This document shows, in pieces, positions 35,184 through 45,490 of a stretch of DNA of 64,000 bases; the stretch's first letter is position 1; each line of letters begins with the position of its first letter. Source of the DNA: Bifidobacterium aesculapii (GTDB lineage: Bacteria > Actinomycetota > Actinomycetes > Actinomycetales > Bifidobacteriaceae); contig NZ_BCFK01000023.1 in the NCBI RefSeq assembly GCF_001417815.1, positions 43,720-107,719 on the forward strand, given 5' to 3'. The notes beneath the pieces were generated by a model that searched no databases, was not told where the DNA came from, and was given only the letters and a program-made list of their open reading frames with translations. The translations under genes were made by a program, and so were the position numbers.

Positions 35184-37358
35184 ATGGGTGAAGCAAGCAG
35201 TATGAAGCAGGATTCGCACGTCATGGAAGGACGTGGAACCGCCATCGCGCGGAATACCGCAGACATGTCCGCAGCCACGGACACCGATATGACCGGCGAC
35301 GCTACGGGCAGGACGAACAAGGCCGCCGCATCCGCCGAGACCTCGAAAGAAGGCCGCCGCATCCGCCCGCGGCCGTTCCCCGGCTGGCTGTACGCCGTCC
35401 TGTTCGTCGTGTTCGACATCGTCGCCGTGGCGGTGCTCGAGGTCGGCGTGAGCCTTGGCGCCTCGTCGCGCGTCACCCTGTCCAGCCCGGAGGTCGGCTG
35501 GGATTTCGTCGGCAAGATGTTCGACGACCACAATTTCGTGTTCGTGCTCAACCTGCTGCTCGTCGGCGTGCTCTACCTCGCGCTGCTCATGATCTTCAAC
35601 CGCTTATGGATCGCCACGCCGGTGCTGGTCGCGGCGGCGATCGTCGTCGCCGTCATCGAGCATTTCAAGATCTCGATCAGATACGAGGCCGTGCTGCCTT
35701 CCGACCTCAACTTCCTCAAGGCGGACGCCGGCAACCTCATGGGATTCATGCCGGCCGGCGCGCATTGGACGATCCTCGCCGCGATCGGCGTGTTCGCCGT
35801 GTTCGTGGCGCTGTTCGTGTTCCTCGACCACATCGACGCCCGCCACGGCCGCCTGTTCCGCGGTACGGGCCGTCAGTCCAAGTCGATCGACGCGATCGCC
35901 CGGCTGCTGCTCGTGCTCATCCCCGGCCTGTTCTTCGGCCTGTACGCCATGCAGGTGAGCACCGTCGGCTCGTGGGCGAAGAACCTCGCCACCGTGATGG
36001 GCGACAAGCCCTCGATGTGGGATTCCGTCTACGACGCGCAGCGCAACGGCCCGCTCGTCGCGTTCATGCGACAGGTCAATCCCAAGGTGATGGACAAGCC
36101 CTCGGACTATTCCGAGGAGACGATGCAGCAGGTCGCCGCGCGCTACGACAAGGCCGCCGCCACGATCAACGCCTCCCGCAAGTCCGACCTCACCGATTCG
36201 ACCGTCATCTACGTGCTGTCCGAATCCTTCTCCGACACCTCGCGCGTGCCGGGCCTCAAGGTCAACAAGGATTCGATGCCCAAGATCCGCAAGATCAAGC
36301 AGAACACCACCTCCGGCCTCATGCTTTCGTCCGGCTACGGCGGCGGCACCGCGAACCTCGAGTACATGGGACTGACCGGCCTGTCGATGGCCAACTTCGA
36401 CTCGTCCCTCACCAGCCCCTACCAGCAGCTCGTGCCCGGCGAGCACTGGACGCCCACCATCAACCAGATGTGGGGCGCCGCGAAGAACTCCATCGGCCTG
36501 CACCCGTACGAATCCTCCATGTACTCGCGCGCCACCAACTACAAGAAGTTCGGTTTCTCCCACTTCTACACGCTCACCGGTCCGGACGTCATCGCCCATC
36601 AGGACAAGATCGACGACAGCCCGTACGTCTCCGACGCCGCCACCTACCAGAGCACGCTGGAGGAGGTCGAGAAGAGCGACTCCAACCAGTTCCTGCAGGT
36701 CATCACCATGCAGAACCACATGCCCTACCATCAGTGGTACAAGGACAACGACTTCACCGCCGAATCCACCACCGGCGCGCCGCTCGGCAAGGACGAGCAG
36801 GAGTCCATCGAAACCTACCAGAAGGGCGAATCCATCACCGACGAGGCCACCGCCGACTTCCTCGACAAACTGGACAAGCTCGACAAGCCGATCACCGTCG
36901 TCTTCTACGGCGACCACCTGCCCGGCATCTACGCCTCCGCCAGCGAGGACGACGACAACTCGCTCGCCCTGCACCTGACCGACTACTTCATCTGGTCGAA
37001 CAAGGCCTCCGCGTCGCAAGGCACGAAGATCGACAACGCCGACTACTCCTCGCCGAACTTCTTCGTCGCCCAGGCGGCCGAACACATGGACGCGAAGGTC
37101 TCGCCCTACCTTGCGTTCCTCACGCTCATGCACCAGCGGATCTCCGCCATGGAACCGCCCGTCGTCAACAAGATCCAAGGCTGGGACCGCATCCCCGAAG
37201 GCCAGGCGATCTACCTCGACAACGCCGGCAAGCCCATGGCCGAAAGCGACTTCGACGAGGAGACCCGCCAGCTGCTTGCCGACTACAAGCTCATCCAATA
37301 CGACATCACCGATGGGCGCAACTATCTGAAGAACACCGATTTCATGGACCTGCCGTAA
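35184..37358 (+). CDS. LTA synthase-family sulfatase-fold membrane protein
   Basis: Lipoteichoic-acid synthase/phosphoglycerol transferase type, about 724 aa. Cytoplasmic tail, five membrane helices within about 65-300, then an extracellular alkaline-phosphatase-fold domain with VIYVLSESFSD (metal Glu), the nucleophile Thr expected in GYGGGTANLEYMGL, NHMPYH and YGDHLPG. Bifidobacteria carry polyglycerolphosphate LTA, consistent with this role. The start is uncertain: ATG 35184 is used, with GTG 35079 and ATG 35202 as alternatives and no strong ribosome site for any. The aldehyde dehydrogenase gene follows after 8 nt, suggesting cotranscription. Confidence 0.87.
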   Translation: MGEASSMKQDSHVMEGRGTAIARNTADMSAATDTDMTGDATGRTNKAAASAETSKEGRRIRPRPFPGWLYAVLFVVFDIVAVAVLEVGVSLGASSRVTLSSPEVGWDFVGKMFDDHNFVFVLNLLLVGVLYLALLMIFNRLWIATPVLVAAAIVVAVIEHFKISIRYEAVLPSDLNFLKADAGNLMGFMPAGAHWTILAAIGVFAVFVALFVFLDHIDARHGRLFRGTGRQSKSIDAIARLLLVLIPGLFFGLYAMQVSTVGSWAKNLATVMGDKPSMWDSVYDAQRNGPLVAFMRQVNPKVMDKPSDYSEETMQQVAARYDKAAATINASRKSDLTDSTVIYVLSESFSDTSRVPGLKVNKDSMPKIRKIKQNTTSGLMLSSGYGGGTANLEYMGLTGLSMANFDSSLTSPYQQLVPGEHWTPTINQMWGAAKNSIGLHPYESSMYSRATNYKKFGFSHFYTLTGPDVIAHQDKIDDSPYVSDAATYQSTLEEVEKSDSNQFLQVITMQNHMPYHQWYKDNDFTAESTTGAPLGKDEQESIETYQKGESITDEATADFLDKLDKLDKPITVVFYGDHLPGIYASASEDDDNSLALHLTDYFIWSNKASASQGTKIDNADYSSPNFFVAQAAEHMDAKVSPYLAFLTLMHQRISAMEPPVVNKIQGWDRIPEGQAIYLDNAGKPMAESDFDEETRQLLADYKLIQYDITDGRNYLKNTDFMDLP

Positions 37359-37366
37359 GGAGCGAC

Positions 37367-39082
37367 ATGACCAACGCGAGCATCACGGCCGGCACGCACG
37401 GGCCTTCCGGCGGCCACACCCCCGCAACGTCGTCCGTCACCGGCGCAACCGGCATCGGTGCAACCGGCGCATCCGGCATCGCCCGGTCGACGTTCGACGT
37501 GCTGAAAGCCGCCTACACGTCCGGCCGCACACGCCCGCTCGCATGGCGACGCGCCCAACTCGACGCCCTGTGCCGCATGCTCGTCGAACGCCGCGACGAG
37601 CTCACCGAAGCGGTGCGCGTCGACCTCGGCAAACCCGCCGCGGAAACCACGCTCATGGAGCTCGATCTCATCGCCTCCGAAGCGCGGTTTGTGCGCGACC
37701 ATATGCGCCGCTGGTCCTCACGCCGCCCAGTCGCGATGCCCGCGGCCCTCCAGCCCGCATTCGGCTGGACGATGGCCGAACCGAAGGGCGTCGTCCTCAT
37801 CATCGCACCATGGAACTATCCGCTGCTGCTCGCGCTCGAGCCATTGGCCGACGCGCTTGCCGCCGGCAACGCGGTCTGCATCAAACCATCCGAACTCGCG
37901 CCGCGCACGTCCGCGCTGCTCGCGCGCCTGATCCCCCGATATCTTGACGGGAGCGCCGTCGCCGTGGTCGAAGGCGGCGCGGACGCGACCGGCGAACTCC
38001 TCGCCGAACCGTTCGACCACATCTTCTACACGGGGGGCGAACGGGTCGGGCGCATCGTCATGCGCGCCGCAGCCGAACATCTGACGCCGGTCACGCTGGA
38101 ACTCGGCGGCAAATCGCCCGTGTTCGTCGACGGCACCTGCGACCTCGCCGCCACCGCCAGACGCATCGCATGGGGACGGTTCACGAACGCCGGACAGACA
38201 TGCGTGGCGCCCGACTACGTGCTCGCCACGCCGGACGTCGCCGAAGCGCTCGCCCGTCGCATCGCGCTCGCCGTCACCGAATTCTTCGGCGAGGACCCGC
38301 GCCGCTCGCCCGACTACGGGCGCATCGTCGACGCGCGGCACGTCGAGCGGCTGAGCCGGCTGCTTCCGGGCGGCGCCGTGCCGCCCGAAGCGCCGGTCTC
38401 GCCGCTGGTCAAGGCCGCGTCCGTGTTCGGCGCGGCGGTGGAGATGGTAGGGCGTCGTTTCGGCGCGCACACGGCGCCGGAACGCGGCGCGGAACATGAC
38501 GCCGCCACGGTGGGACGTGGCGTGCGCGCGGAACGGTCGCGGCGCGCGGAACCGCAGTCGGACGGCATCGTCCGTGTGCCGGGTGTGACCGATCCCGCAG
38601 GCCGCGTGGTGTGCGGCGGCGATATTGACCGCACCGCGCGCTACATCGCGCCGACCGTGCTGTTCGGCACGATGCCGGACGCGCTGGTGATGGGGGAGGA
38701 GATCTTCGGGCCGATTCTGCCTGTACTGGTGGTCGCGGACGCCGCATCCGCGGTCCGTTTCATCAACGCGCGCCCGCGCCCGCTTGCCGCGTACGTGTTC
38801 TCACGGGACCGTGCCGTATGCCGCATGTTCGAGACTCGCACGACTTCGGGCGCGCTCGGTTTCGGTCTGCCGCTCGGGCACCTGCTGTCCGCGCGGCTGC
38901 CGTTCGGCGGCGTCGGCGCGTCCGGCATGGGCGCCTACCACGGCAAGGCAGGGTTCCTCACGTTCAGTCACGTCAAGAGCGTGACGGTCAAACCGTCATG
39001 GCCGGATACGCTGCGTCTCGTCTACCCGCCGTATGACGCGATGACGCAACGCGTTGTCGCGGCGTTGTCGCGCATGGTCTGA
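37367..39082 (+). CDS. NAD(P)-dependent aldehyde dehydrogenase, class-3-like
   Basis: 571-residue ALDH. Contains PWNYPLLLALEPL, NAVCIKPSE, the Glu motif LELGGKSPVFVD, the catalytic Cys in FTNAGQTCVAPDY and EEIFGPILPV, with FGGVGASGMGAYHGKAGFLTFSH near the end, as in the class 3/fatty-aldehyde group. Two deviations: a Gly/Thr/Ala-rich N-terminal extension (about 40 residues) and an insertion of roughly 75 low-conservation residues (about 345-420) between the Cys and EEIFGP motifs. ATG 37367 follows AAGGAGCG. Substrate unknown. Confidence 0.88.
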   Translation: MTNASITAGTHGPSGGHTPATSSVTGATGIGATGASGIARSTFDVLKAAYTSGRTRPLAWRRAQLDALCRMLVERRDELTEAVRVDLGKPAAETTLMELDLIASEARFVRDHMRRWSSRRPVAMPAALQPAFGWTMAEPKGVVLIIAPWNYPLLLALEPLADALAAGNAVCIKPSELAPRTSALLARLIPRYLDGSAVAVVEGGADATGELLAEPFDHIFYTGGERVGRIVMRAAAEHLTPVTLELGGKSPVFVDGTCDLAATARRIAWGRFTNAGQTCVAPDYVLATPDVAEALARRIALAVTEFFGEDPRRSPDYGRIVDARHVERLSRLLPGGAVPPEAPVSPLVKAASVFGAAVEMVGRRFGAHTAPERGAEHDAATVGRGVRAERSRRAEPQSDGIVRVPGVTDPAGRVVCGGDIDRTARYIAPTVLFGTMPDALVMGEEIFGPILPVLVVADAASAVRFINARPRPLAAYVFSRDRAVCRMFETRTTSGALGFGLPLGHLLSARLPFGGVGASGMGAYHGKAGFLTFSHVKSVTVKPSWPDTLRLVYPPYDAMTQRVVAALSRMV

Positions 39083-39148
39083 CGCGTCGCGCGTCCATGC
39101 GTCCCGGCTGAATCGTCGGTGACGCCGATCGCCGGCGATATGCGATAT

Positions 39149-39195
39149 ATGACGAGGCGGCCCCTCCGGGCGAATCGGAGGGACCGCCTCGTCAT
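39149..39195. terminator. Bidirectional hairpin terminator
   Basis: 12-bp outer stem ATGACGAGGCGG/CCGCCTCGTCAT with a second inner stem CCCTCCG/CGGAGGG, between converging genes. Confidence 0.75.
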
Positions 39196-39282
39196 TGGCG
39201 TCATAGGGACTTCCAGCTTCCTGAATGCGGGATGATGTGTGCGGTAGCAAGGCGCGGAAGGCGAAGTCGCCGAACCGTATAG

Positions 39283-39351
39283 AGGACAGCCCTGTGGGCT
39301 GTCCTCAGGTGAGGGGAGCGGCTATGCCGCGACGGTTGCGCGTAGCGCAAC
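39283..39351. repeat. Three-hairpin structured repeat, copy C
   Basis: Hairpin 1 GACAGCCCTGTGGGCTGTC, hairpin 2 CGGCTATGCCG, hairpin 3 TTGCGCGTAGCGCAA. The same order with base-pair-preserving substitutions is found at 48041 and 48143. Lies just downstream of purD. Confidence 0.6.
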
Positions 39352-39392
39352 AGGTACGTCGAGTCTTCCGCAACGCAGCTAACGCTCCATCA

Positions 39393-40664
39393 TCACGCAT
39401 TCAGGGCTTTGAAGCCGATGTCGTGGCGGTAGAACATGCCGTCGGTGTCGAGCGCGTCGATGATCGCGTAGACCTTGTCCTGCGCGTCCTTGATGGTCGG
39501 CGCGGACGTTTCGACGAACAGGACGCGCCCGGAGGACGCGACGAGCTTGCCGTCGGTGTCATGCGCGACGCCCGCGTAGTAGACGTGGCTGTCGGCGTCC
39601 ACGCTGATGGCGGGGATCTTCGCGCCCTTGACGACGTTCGTCGGGTAGCCGTCGGAGGCGAGGACGACGCCGAGCGTGGCGTTCTGTTCGTCCCACGTGA
39701 ATTCCGGAGTGCCGCCGTCGAGGATCGCGCTGATGCCGGCCGCCAGGTCGGAGGTGAGCTTCGGCAGGACGACCTCGGTCTCCGGATCGCCGAAACGCGC
39801 GTTGAATTCGATGACCTTCGGGCCGTCGGCGGTGGCGATGAGGCCCGCGTAGAGGATGCCGGTGAACGGCGTGCCTTCCTCGGCCATGGCTTCGACGGTG
39901 GGTCGCACGATCGATTCGATGGCCTCGTCGACGACCGACTGCGGGATCTGCGGCACCGGGCTGTAGGCGCCCATGCCGCCCGTGTTCGGGCCCAGGTCGC
40001 CGTCGTAGGCGCGCTTGTGGTCCTGCGAGATCGGCATGGGCCAGAACTCGGTGCCGTTGACGAAGCTCATCAGGGAGAATTCCTGGCCTTCGAGGAACTC
40101 CTCGATGACGACCTTCGCGCCGGCGTTGCCGAAGCGGTGGTCGACGAAGATGTCGTCGAGCGCGGCGACGGCGGTCTCCTCGTCCATGGCGACGGTGACG
40201 CCCTTGCCGGCGGCCAGACCGTCGGCCTTGACGACGATCGGCGCGCCGTGCTCGCGCACGTAGGTGACGGCCGGCTCGAGCGCGTCGAAGGTCGCGTAGG
40301 CGGCGGTGGGGATGCCGTGGCGTTCCATGAGCTGCTTGGCGAAGTCCTTCGAGCCTTCGATCTGGGCTGCGGCCTTGCGCGGGCCGAACGCCTTGAGTCC
40401 GGCGGCGGCGAAATCGTCGACGACGCCTTCGATGAGCGGCACTTCCGGGCCGACGAACGCCCAGTCGTAGCCGTTGTCCTTCATGAACGCGATGAGCGCG
40501 GCATGATTCGACTCGTCGATCTGCGTGGTGCAGATGCCGTCGAGCTCCATGCCCGGATTGCCGGGGGCGACGGTCACCTCCTCGACGCTGCCGCCGCGCT
40601 GGAGCGCGTGGGCGATGGCGTGCTCGCGTGCGCCGGAACCGATGACCAGAACCTTCTGTCCCAT
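39393..40664 (-). CDS. purD: Phosphoribosylamine-glycine ligase
   Basis: GAR synthetase, ATP-grasp, 423 aa, second step of purine synthesis. VLVIGSGAREHAIAHAL at the start, GPEVPLIEGVVDDF, VKADGLAAGKGV, and EFNARFGDPETEVVLP are all diagnostic. ATG 40664 with GGAAAGGACATC upstream. Follows purF and purM in the same direction, separated from purM by a hairpin. Confidence 0.97.
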   Translation of the reverse strand: MGQKVLVIGSGAREHAIAHALQRGGSVEEVTVAPGNPGMELDGICTTQIDESNHAALIAFMKDNGYDWAFVGPEVPLIEGVVDDFAAAGLKAFGPRKAAAQIEGSKDFAKQLMERHGIPTAAYATFDALEPAVTYVREHGAPIVVKADGLAAGKGVTVAMDEETAVAALDDIFVDHRFGNAGAKVVIEEFLEGQEFSLMSFVNGTEFWPMPISQDHKRAYDGDLGPNTGGMGAYSPVPQIPQSVVDEAIESIVRPTVEAMAEEGTPFTGILYAGLIATADGPKVIEFNARFGDPETEVVLPKLTSDLAAGISAILDGGTPEFTWDEQNATLGVVLASDGYPTNVVKGAKIPAISVDADSHVYYAGVAHDTDGKLVASSGRVLFVETSAPTIKDAQDKVYAIIDALDTDGMFYRHDIGFKALNA

Positions 40665-40682
40665 GTGATGTCCTTTCCAATG

Positions 40683-40718
40683 GGATGAGGCTCCTTCCGT
40701 CGGGGAGGAACCTCATCC
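40683..40718 (-). terminator. Hairpin between purM and purD
   Basis: GGATGAGGCTCC pairs with GGAACCTCATCC (one wobble), loop about 13 nt. May attenuate purM-purD readthrough. Confidence 0.5.
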
Positions 40719-40776
40719 TGTGTCATATGTCTAACGTGTCCTTAGCTGTCTGCGTCCGATCGGCGTCCGATGCGCG

Positions 40777-41823
40777 TCACAGACCCTTGTGCAGCTGCAC
40801 GCGGGTGCCGTCGACGTCCTTGACGATCCTGCCGACGGTGGTGTGCTTCTCGCCTTCCGCGTCGAGCAGACGCTCGACTTCGGCGACCTTGCCCGGTTCG
40901 ACGATGAGCACCATGCCGATGCCCATGTTGAAGATGTTGTACATCTCCAGCTCGTCGACATTGCCGAGGTTTTGGAGCAGGCGGAAGATCGGCGGGACGT
41001 CCCAGCTGGTGATGTCGAACGCGGCGGCCAGACCCTCGGGGATGATGCGCGGCACCTTCTCGACGAACGCGCCGCCGGTGATGTGCGCCACGCCGTGCAG
41101 CAGGTCGTCGCCGGCGAACAGGGGCTTGAGCGGCTTCGCGTAGATGCGGGTGGGCTTGAGGATCTCCTCGCCGAGGGTCTCGCCGCCCAGCTCCTCGGGC
41201 TTGGAATCGACGGTCAGATCATGGTCCTTGAACAGGACCTTGCGCACCAGCGAATAGCCGTTGGAGTGGATGCCGGAGGACGGCAGGCCGATGAGCACGT
41301 CGCCTTCGGCGATCTTCGTGCCGTCGATGATCTTCGACTTCTCGACCACGCCGACGGTGAAGCCGGCCAGATCGTATTCGTCGGCGTCGTACATGTCGGG
41401 CATTTCGGCGGTCTCGCCGCCGACCAGCGCCGCGCCGGCGTCGACGCAGCCGTCGGCCACGCCCTTGACGACCTGCTCGAGCAGGGCCGGATCGTTCTTG
41501 CCGCAGGCGATGTAGTCGAGGAAGAACAGCGGTTCGGCGCCTTGGGCGAGGATGTCGTTGACGCACATGGCCACGCAGTCCTGGCCGATGGTGTCGTGCT
41601 TGTTCATCATCTTCGCGACCATGAGCTTGGTGCCCACGCCGTCGGTGCCGGAGACGAGCACCGGCTCCTTGTAGCCGAGGGAGGAGAGGTCGAACAGGCC
41701 GCCGAAGCCGCCGATGCCGCCGGCGCCGGGGCGGGCGGTGCGCGCCACATGCGACTTGATGCGGTTGACGACTTCGTAGCCGGCTTCGACGCTCACGCCG
41801 GCGTTCTCATATGCTTTGGGCAT
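40777..41823 (-). CDS. purM: Phosphoribosylformylglycinamidine cyclo-ligase
   Basis: AIR synthetase, 348 aa. [55 protein letters not shown] and [12 protein letters not shown] are the family hallmarks. ATG at 41823 (MPKAYENAG). It begins 98 nt after the purF stop on the same strand. Confidence 0.97.
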   Translation of the reverse strand: MPKAYENAGVSVEAGYEVVNRIKSHVARTARPGAGGIGGFGGLFDLSSLGYKEPVLVSGTDGVGTKLMVAKMMNKHDTIGQDCVAMCVNDILAQGAEPLFFLDYIACGKNDPALLEQVVKGVADGCVDAGAALVGGETAEMPDMYDADEYDLAGFTVGVVEKSKIIDGTKIAEGDVLIGLPSSGIHSNGYSLVRKVLFKDHDLTVDSKPEELGGETLGEEILKPTRIYAKPLKPLFAGDDLLHGVAHITGGAFVEKVPRIIPEGLAAAFDITSWDVPPIFRLLQNLGNVDELEMYNIFNMGIGMVLIVEPGKVAEVERLLDAEGEKHTTVGRIVKDVDGTRVQLHKGL

Positions 41824-41921
41824 GTTGGTATGGTGCCTTTCTTGGGGCTCGGTTGGGTTGGATGGGAAGTGTGGTGTGCGGTGGGGCCGGTGGGCCGATA
41901 TGGTCGGTGCGGTCGGCGCGC

Positions 41922-43445
41922 TCAGGCGCCCGCCGCTGCCGGTCCGTCGGGCTGCACGGTGTACTCGTTGCCGACGTACTTGCTCTTGTACAGCGCGAAC
42001 TCGGGCAGACGCACGCGGTCCTCGGGGGTGAGGGACTTGAGGAAGGCCTCCTCGTAGTCGTCGAGCGCGGTCGGGTAGTCGCCGTTGAAGTAGGCGACGC
42101 ACAGGCCGCCGTACGGCGCGTCCGCGCCCAGGCCGATCGACTCGACCAGACCGTCGAGCGACAGGTAGGCGAGGGAGTCGGCGCCGATGTACTCGCGGAT
42201 CTCCTCGACGGACTTCTTCGCGGCGATGAGCTCCTTGGTGGTGGAGATGTCGATGCCGTAGAAGCACGGGTATTTGAGCGGCGGGGAGCTGATGCGCATG
42301 TGGACCTCGGCGGCGCCGGCTTCGCGCAGCAGCTGGACGATGCGCTTCGACGTGGTGCCGCGCACGATGGAATCGTCGATGACGACGACGCGCTTGCCCT
42401 TGACGACGCCGCGCACGGCGGACAGCTTCATGCGCACGCCCTGCTCGCGCAGTTCCTGCGTCGGCTGGATGAACGTACGAGCCACGTACTGGTTCTTGAT
42501 CAGGCCCATCTCGTTGGGCAGGCCGGCGGCCTCGGCGTAGCCGGACGCCGCCGACAGGGAGGAGTTCGGCACGCCGATCACCATGTCCGCGTCGACGCCG
42601 GCTTCGGCGGCGAGACGCGCGCCCATGCGCTTGCGCGCCGAGTGGACGTTGACGCCGTAGATGTCGGAATCGGGGCGGGCGAAGTAGATGAACTCCATCG
42701 AGCAGATCGCCAGCTGCGTGTTGTTCGTGTACTGCACGATGCGGTAGCCGTGCTCGTTGACGACGACGATCTCGCCCGGGCGGATGTTGCGCACGAGTTC
42801 CGCGCCCACCACGTCGAGCGCGCAGGTCTCCGAGGCGAGCACGTAGGCTCCGTTCTTCATCTTGCCGAGGGAGAGCGGGCGGAAGCCGTTCGGGTCGAGG
42901 GCGCCGATCATCGCGTTCTCGGTCATCAGCAGGTAGGCGAAGCCGCCGTGGACGGTGTTGAGCGCCTCCTTGAGCTTGTCCATGAAGGTGCGCTGCAGGG
43001 AGCGGCGGATGAGGTGCATGAGCACCTCGGTGTCGGAGTTGGAGTGGAAGATCGCGCCTTCGTCCTCGAGCTTGCGGCGCAGGGATGGGCAGTTGGTGAG
43101 GTTGCCGTTGTGGCACAGGGCCACGTCGCCGTCGTGGAAGCGGAAGATGAACGGCTGGATGTTGTCCGTGGTGCCGGAACCGGCGGTCGCGTAGCGCACG
43201 TGGCCGATCGCGCGGTCGCCCTTGAGGCGTTCGATCTCGCGCTCGTCGCCGAAGACCTGGGTCAGCAGACCCAGTCCACGGTGACCGATGAGGTGGCCGT
43301 GGTCGTTCGAGACGATGCCGGCGCCCTCCTGGCCGCGGTGCTGCAGCGCGTGCAATCCGAAATAGGTGAGTCGAGCGGCGTCTGGGTGTCCCCACACGCC
43401 GAAGATGCCACATTCCTCATGAATGTCTTCGAGTTCAGCCGACAA
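41922..43445 (-). CDS. purF: Amidophosphoribosyltransferase
   Basis: First committed step of purine synthesis. TTG start at 43445 is chosen because AGAAGGAG lies 7 nt upstream; upstream in-frame codons read through leader DNA. That gives [19 protein letters not shown], with the catalytic Cys12 exposed after removal of an 11-residue propeptide as in Bacillus-type enzymes. PRPP loop [16 protein letters not shown] present; 507 aa. Head of the purF-purM-purD unit; the leader carries the sequence shared with purC. Confidence 0.96.
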   Translation of the reverse strand: MSAELEDIHEECGIFGVWGHPDAARLTYFGLHALQHRGQEGAGIVSNDHGHLIGHRGLGLLTQVFGDEREIERLKGDRAIGHVRYATAGSGTTDNIQPFIFRFHDGDVALCHNGNLTNCPSLRRKLEDEGAIFHSNSDTEVLMHLIRRSLQRTFMDKLKEALNTVHGGFAYLLMTENAMIGALDPNGFRPLSLGKMKNGAYVLASETCALDVVGAELVRNIRPGEIVVVNEHGYRIVQYTNNTQLAICSMEFIYFARPDSDIYGVNVHSARKRMGARLAAEAGVDADMVIGVPNSSLSAASGYAEAAGLPNEMGLIKNQYVARTFIQPTQELREQGVRMKLSAVRGVVKGKRVVVIDDSIVRGTTSKRIVQLLREAGAAEVHMRISSPPLKYPCFYGIDISTTKELIAAKKSVEEIREYIGADSLAYLSLDGLVESIGLGADAPYGGLCVAYFNGDYPTALDDYEEAFLKSLTPEDRVRLPEFALYKSKYVGNEYTVQPDGPAAAGA

Positions 43446-43490
43446 GCCAAAGCTCCTTCTCAAACTGGGGGGTTCACTAAACGTTAACCC

Positions 43491-43509
43491 TACCAATCGC
43501 CGGCTACAT
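43491..43509 (-). promoter_or_regulatory. Conserved 19-nt leader motif upstream of purF
   Basis: ATGTAGCCGGCGATTGGTA on the minus strand, identical to 58025-58043 ahead of purC and followed in both by a diverged TTAnCGTTTAGT-like stretch. Likely a purine operator or core promoter. Confidence 0.55.
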
Positions 43510-43530
43510 CAGCGTGGTGGAATGGATAAA

Positions 43531-43561
43531 CCGGTGCCCCGCAGAGATTGCGGGGCACCGG
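43531..43561. terminator. Hairpin terminator downstream of the secreted-protein gene
   Basis: 13-bp perfect stem CCGGTGCCCCGCA/TGCGGGGCACCGG with loop GAGAT. Confidence 0.75.
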
Positions 43562-43588
43562 TGTCCTGGGGATGTCGACTTGGGGATG

Positions 43589-44128
43589 TCAGTTCCAGAC
43601 TCGAACTTGTACCACGTCGACGGTTCCGGACAGTCGACTCCATGTCCAGGGGCCTTTTTTGGCGGTGGTGATGTATCGACCGTTTTGGGAATATCGGATT
43701 TGGCCTCCGCTGATTGCCAAGGTGCGCCATTGCCCGACACCGCCCCAACGCCCGGCTCGGATGCCGGAGTTTTTGAAGCCGGCGACATCCGCGCCGCCTG
43801 GGGTCATGAGGCACAGGGTGAAGGTGTCGCAGTAGCTTTGGTAATCGGTATAGGGAGCCTCTTCTTCCTTGTGCAGGGTCACCTTCGTGACGTTCCCGGT
43901 TTCGACATCCTCCCACACGTCCTTCGGGGTGCTTGACAGCAGGAAATCATTGAGCTCCTGCTCGGTGTGGATGTTGAGTGATGCTTCGACCTGGGTGGGG
44001 CCGACCTGGATGAATGCGGAGTCTGTGCCTGAGGGTTGGGTGGGTTCCGCGGCCGTCGCGGGCGCCGGCAACAGCAACGCGAGCATGCCGAGGATGGCGA
44101 CCGCGATGTGTCGGAGAGTTGTTTTCAT
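43589..44128 (-). CDS. Secreted protein of unknown function, linked to a two-component system
   Basis: 179 residues with a clear signal peptide (MKTTLRHIAVAILGML, cleavage after PATA around residue 27). The mature protein has two Cys nine residues apart region-wise (YCDTFTLC, about 100-107) and a Trp/Gly-rich C-terminal half (AGRWGGVGQWRTLAI, GPWTWSRLSGTVDVV). I recognise no family. ATG 44128 has AAAGGAG 7 nt upstream. It is the last gene of a leftward unit with a response regulator and histidine kinase, and could be an output or signal of that system. Confidence 0.7.
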   Translation of the reverse strand: MKTTLRHIAVAILGMLALLLPAPATAAEPTQPSGTDSAFIQVGPTQVEASLNIHTEQELNDFLLSSTPKDVWEDVETGNVTKVTLHKEEEAPYTDYQSYCDTFTLCLMTPGGADVAGFKNSGIRAGRWGGVGQWRTLAISGGQIRYSQNGRYITTAKKGPWTWSRLSGTVDVVQVRVWN

Positions 44129-44248
44129 GGCGTTTCTCCTTTGCTGAGTTGTCTGGTCATTCACCGTTGATCATGTGCCGACGGTGAATTCGGGAATCCA
44201 TTACAGAGGATGCGAAGGGGAATGGGCAAATCTTTGTAGTGCATACTC

Positions 44249-45478
44249 CTACATGGGAGAGGGATCGGGACGCCTGATTTCATCCGTGTAGGGCAGATAT
44301 GCGGTGATGCTCCAAATGGGGGAGTCCTCGTCACGGACCGTGCATGTTCCGCCTGCACGTCTCAAAGCCGCATCATAGTATCGGATGCCATGACCGGTGG
44401 ACGAATGCCGCTGAATCGGTTGTTTCGCGCAGTCGGACAACGAAAGCCTTACCGCATCATCGTCCGCGGACAGGATGAAGGTATATCCGCTCTCGGGATT
44501 CGCGTATTTGGCTACATTGGCGAACAGTTCCCGGATGAAATCCGTCAGTAGACGTTCGGTGACGTCGGACATGATTCGGTTCGTGGACTCCGGGAGCAAC
44601 ACGATTCCCTTGATGTGCAGCTTTACGAGTCTTGATTGTTCCTCATCGATAACCATGCGCATACGGCGAAGCCATTGTCGGTTGTGATGTGATGGCGAGG
44701 GGGCCGGACGATCGGGAGACGGCGCGACGGCAGTCGATGGTGCGTGTAATGACCCGCCGTCGGTGGTTTGCCCGGAATCCATTTCTTCGATGAGCTTGTG
44801 GGTGTCGGTGATGGTCTGTGCGAGTATTTCCCGCAGGACCATGATTTCCTCGTCCGGATTGTTTGTGTCGTGGTTCGGGTCCAGATAGGCATCGATGTGC
44901 ATCATCGCATAAGAGAGCCTGTTGGCTATGGAATCGTGCAGTCGATGCGCCGCGGCTTCTCGTGTGTGGGCTTCTCGAAGTCTGAACATCGTCTGCATGC
45001 CTTGCTCCCGCCAGTGCAGTGAGTAGCCTATGACGCAGGCGAATGCGTGGACCGCTACCATAAGCGTGATGTTGGAAAGTGAGAGGAGATGCAATCGTCC
45101 GCTGGCATATGCTGTGCATAGGTCGATGGTCACAGTGCATACGGTCGCGAGAATGCCCTGTGTGAGATTCCTGTAGGAGAGGACTCCGACGGCCAGGTAC
45201 ATCGGCAGTGAGAACACTCCGGCGAACAGTACGGGGATGGGCATGAGCAAATATGCGATTGCACTTGCCAGGATTGTTCCCCATGCGCCGAACCGGGGAT
45301 ATGGAGCCATGAGGAGTAGCGCGCCGACTACTGCCGCCGTGACCAGCACTTGGATGGGTGCGGTGTCGTGGGCAAGCAGATGGGCTTCATCGTTGATGAG
45401 GAATCCGCATATCGTTATTGATATGATTGCTGTCCACCGGTGGTTGATGGAATGGATCGTCCGCGTGAAATGACACAT
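44249..45478 (-). CDS. Sensor histidine kinase, HisKA_3 (NarX/DesK-like) type
   Basis: 409 residues: six or so membrane helices in the first 155, then the HisKA_3 dimerisation helix with phospho-acceptor H181 in HRLHDSIANRL, and a weak HATPase_c domain (ANVAKYANPESGYTF, GHGIRYYDAALRRAGG). The sequence between (TTDGGSLHAPSTAVAPSPDR) is a flexible insertion. Stop of the response regulator lies 12 nt upstream, so the two are cotranscribed. No large sensor domain, so the signal is probably membrane-associated. Confidence 0.87.
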   Translation of the reverse strand: MCHFTRTIHSINHRWTAIISITICGFLINDEAHLLAHDTAPIQVLVTAAVVGALLLMAPYPRFGAWGTILASAIAYLLMPIPVLFAGVFSLPMYLAVGVLSYRNLTQGILATVCTVTIDLCTAYASGRLHLLSLSNITLMVAVHAFACVIGYSLHWREQGMQTMFRLREAHTREAAAHRLHDSIANRLSYAMMHIDAYLDPNHDTNNPDEEIMVLREILAQTITDTHKLIEEMDSGQTTDGGSLHAPSTAVAPSPDRPAPSPSHHNRQWLRRMRMVIDEEQSRLVKLHIKGIVLLPESTNRIMSDVTERLLTDFIRELFANVAKYANPESGYTFILSADDDAVRLSLSDCAKQPIQRHSSTGHGIRYYDAALRRAGGTCTVRDEDSPIWSITAYLPYTDEIRRPDPSPM

Positions 45479-45490
45479 GTGTGATGCCTT

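Noticed and set aside
35606..39082. Very long plus-strand frame spanning the LTA-synthase and aldehyde dehydrogenase genes
   Set aside because: Its first half is an Arg/His-rich alternate frame of the LTA-synthase gene; only the part from 37367 is real.
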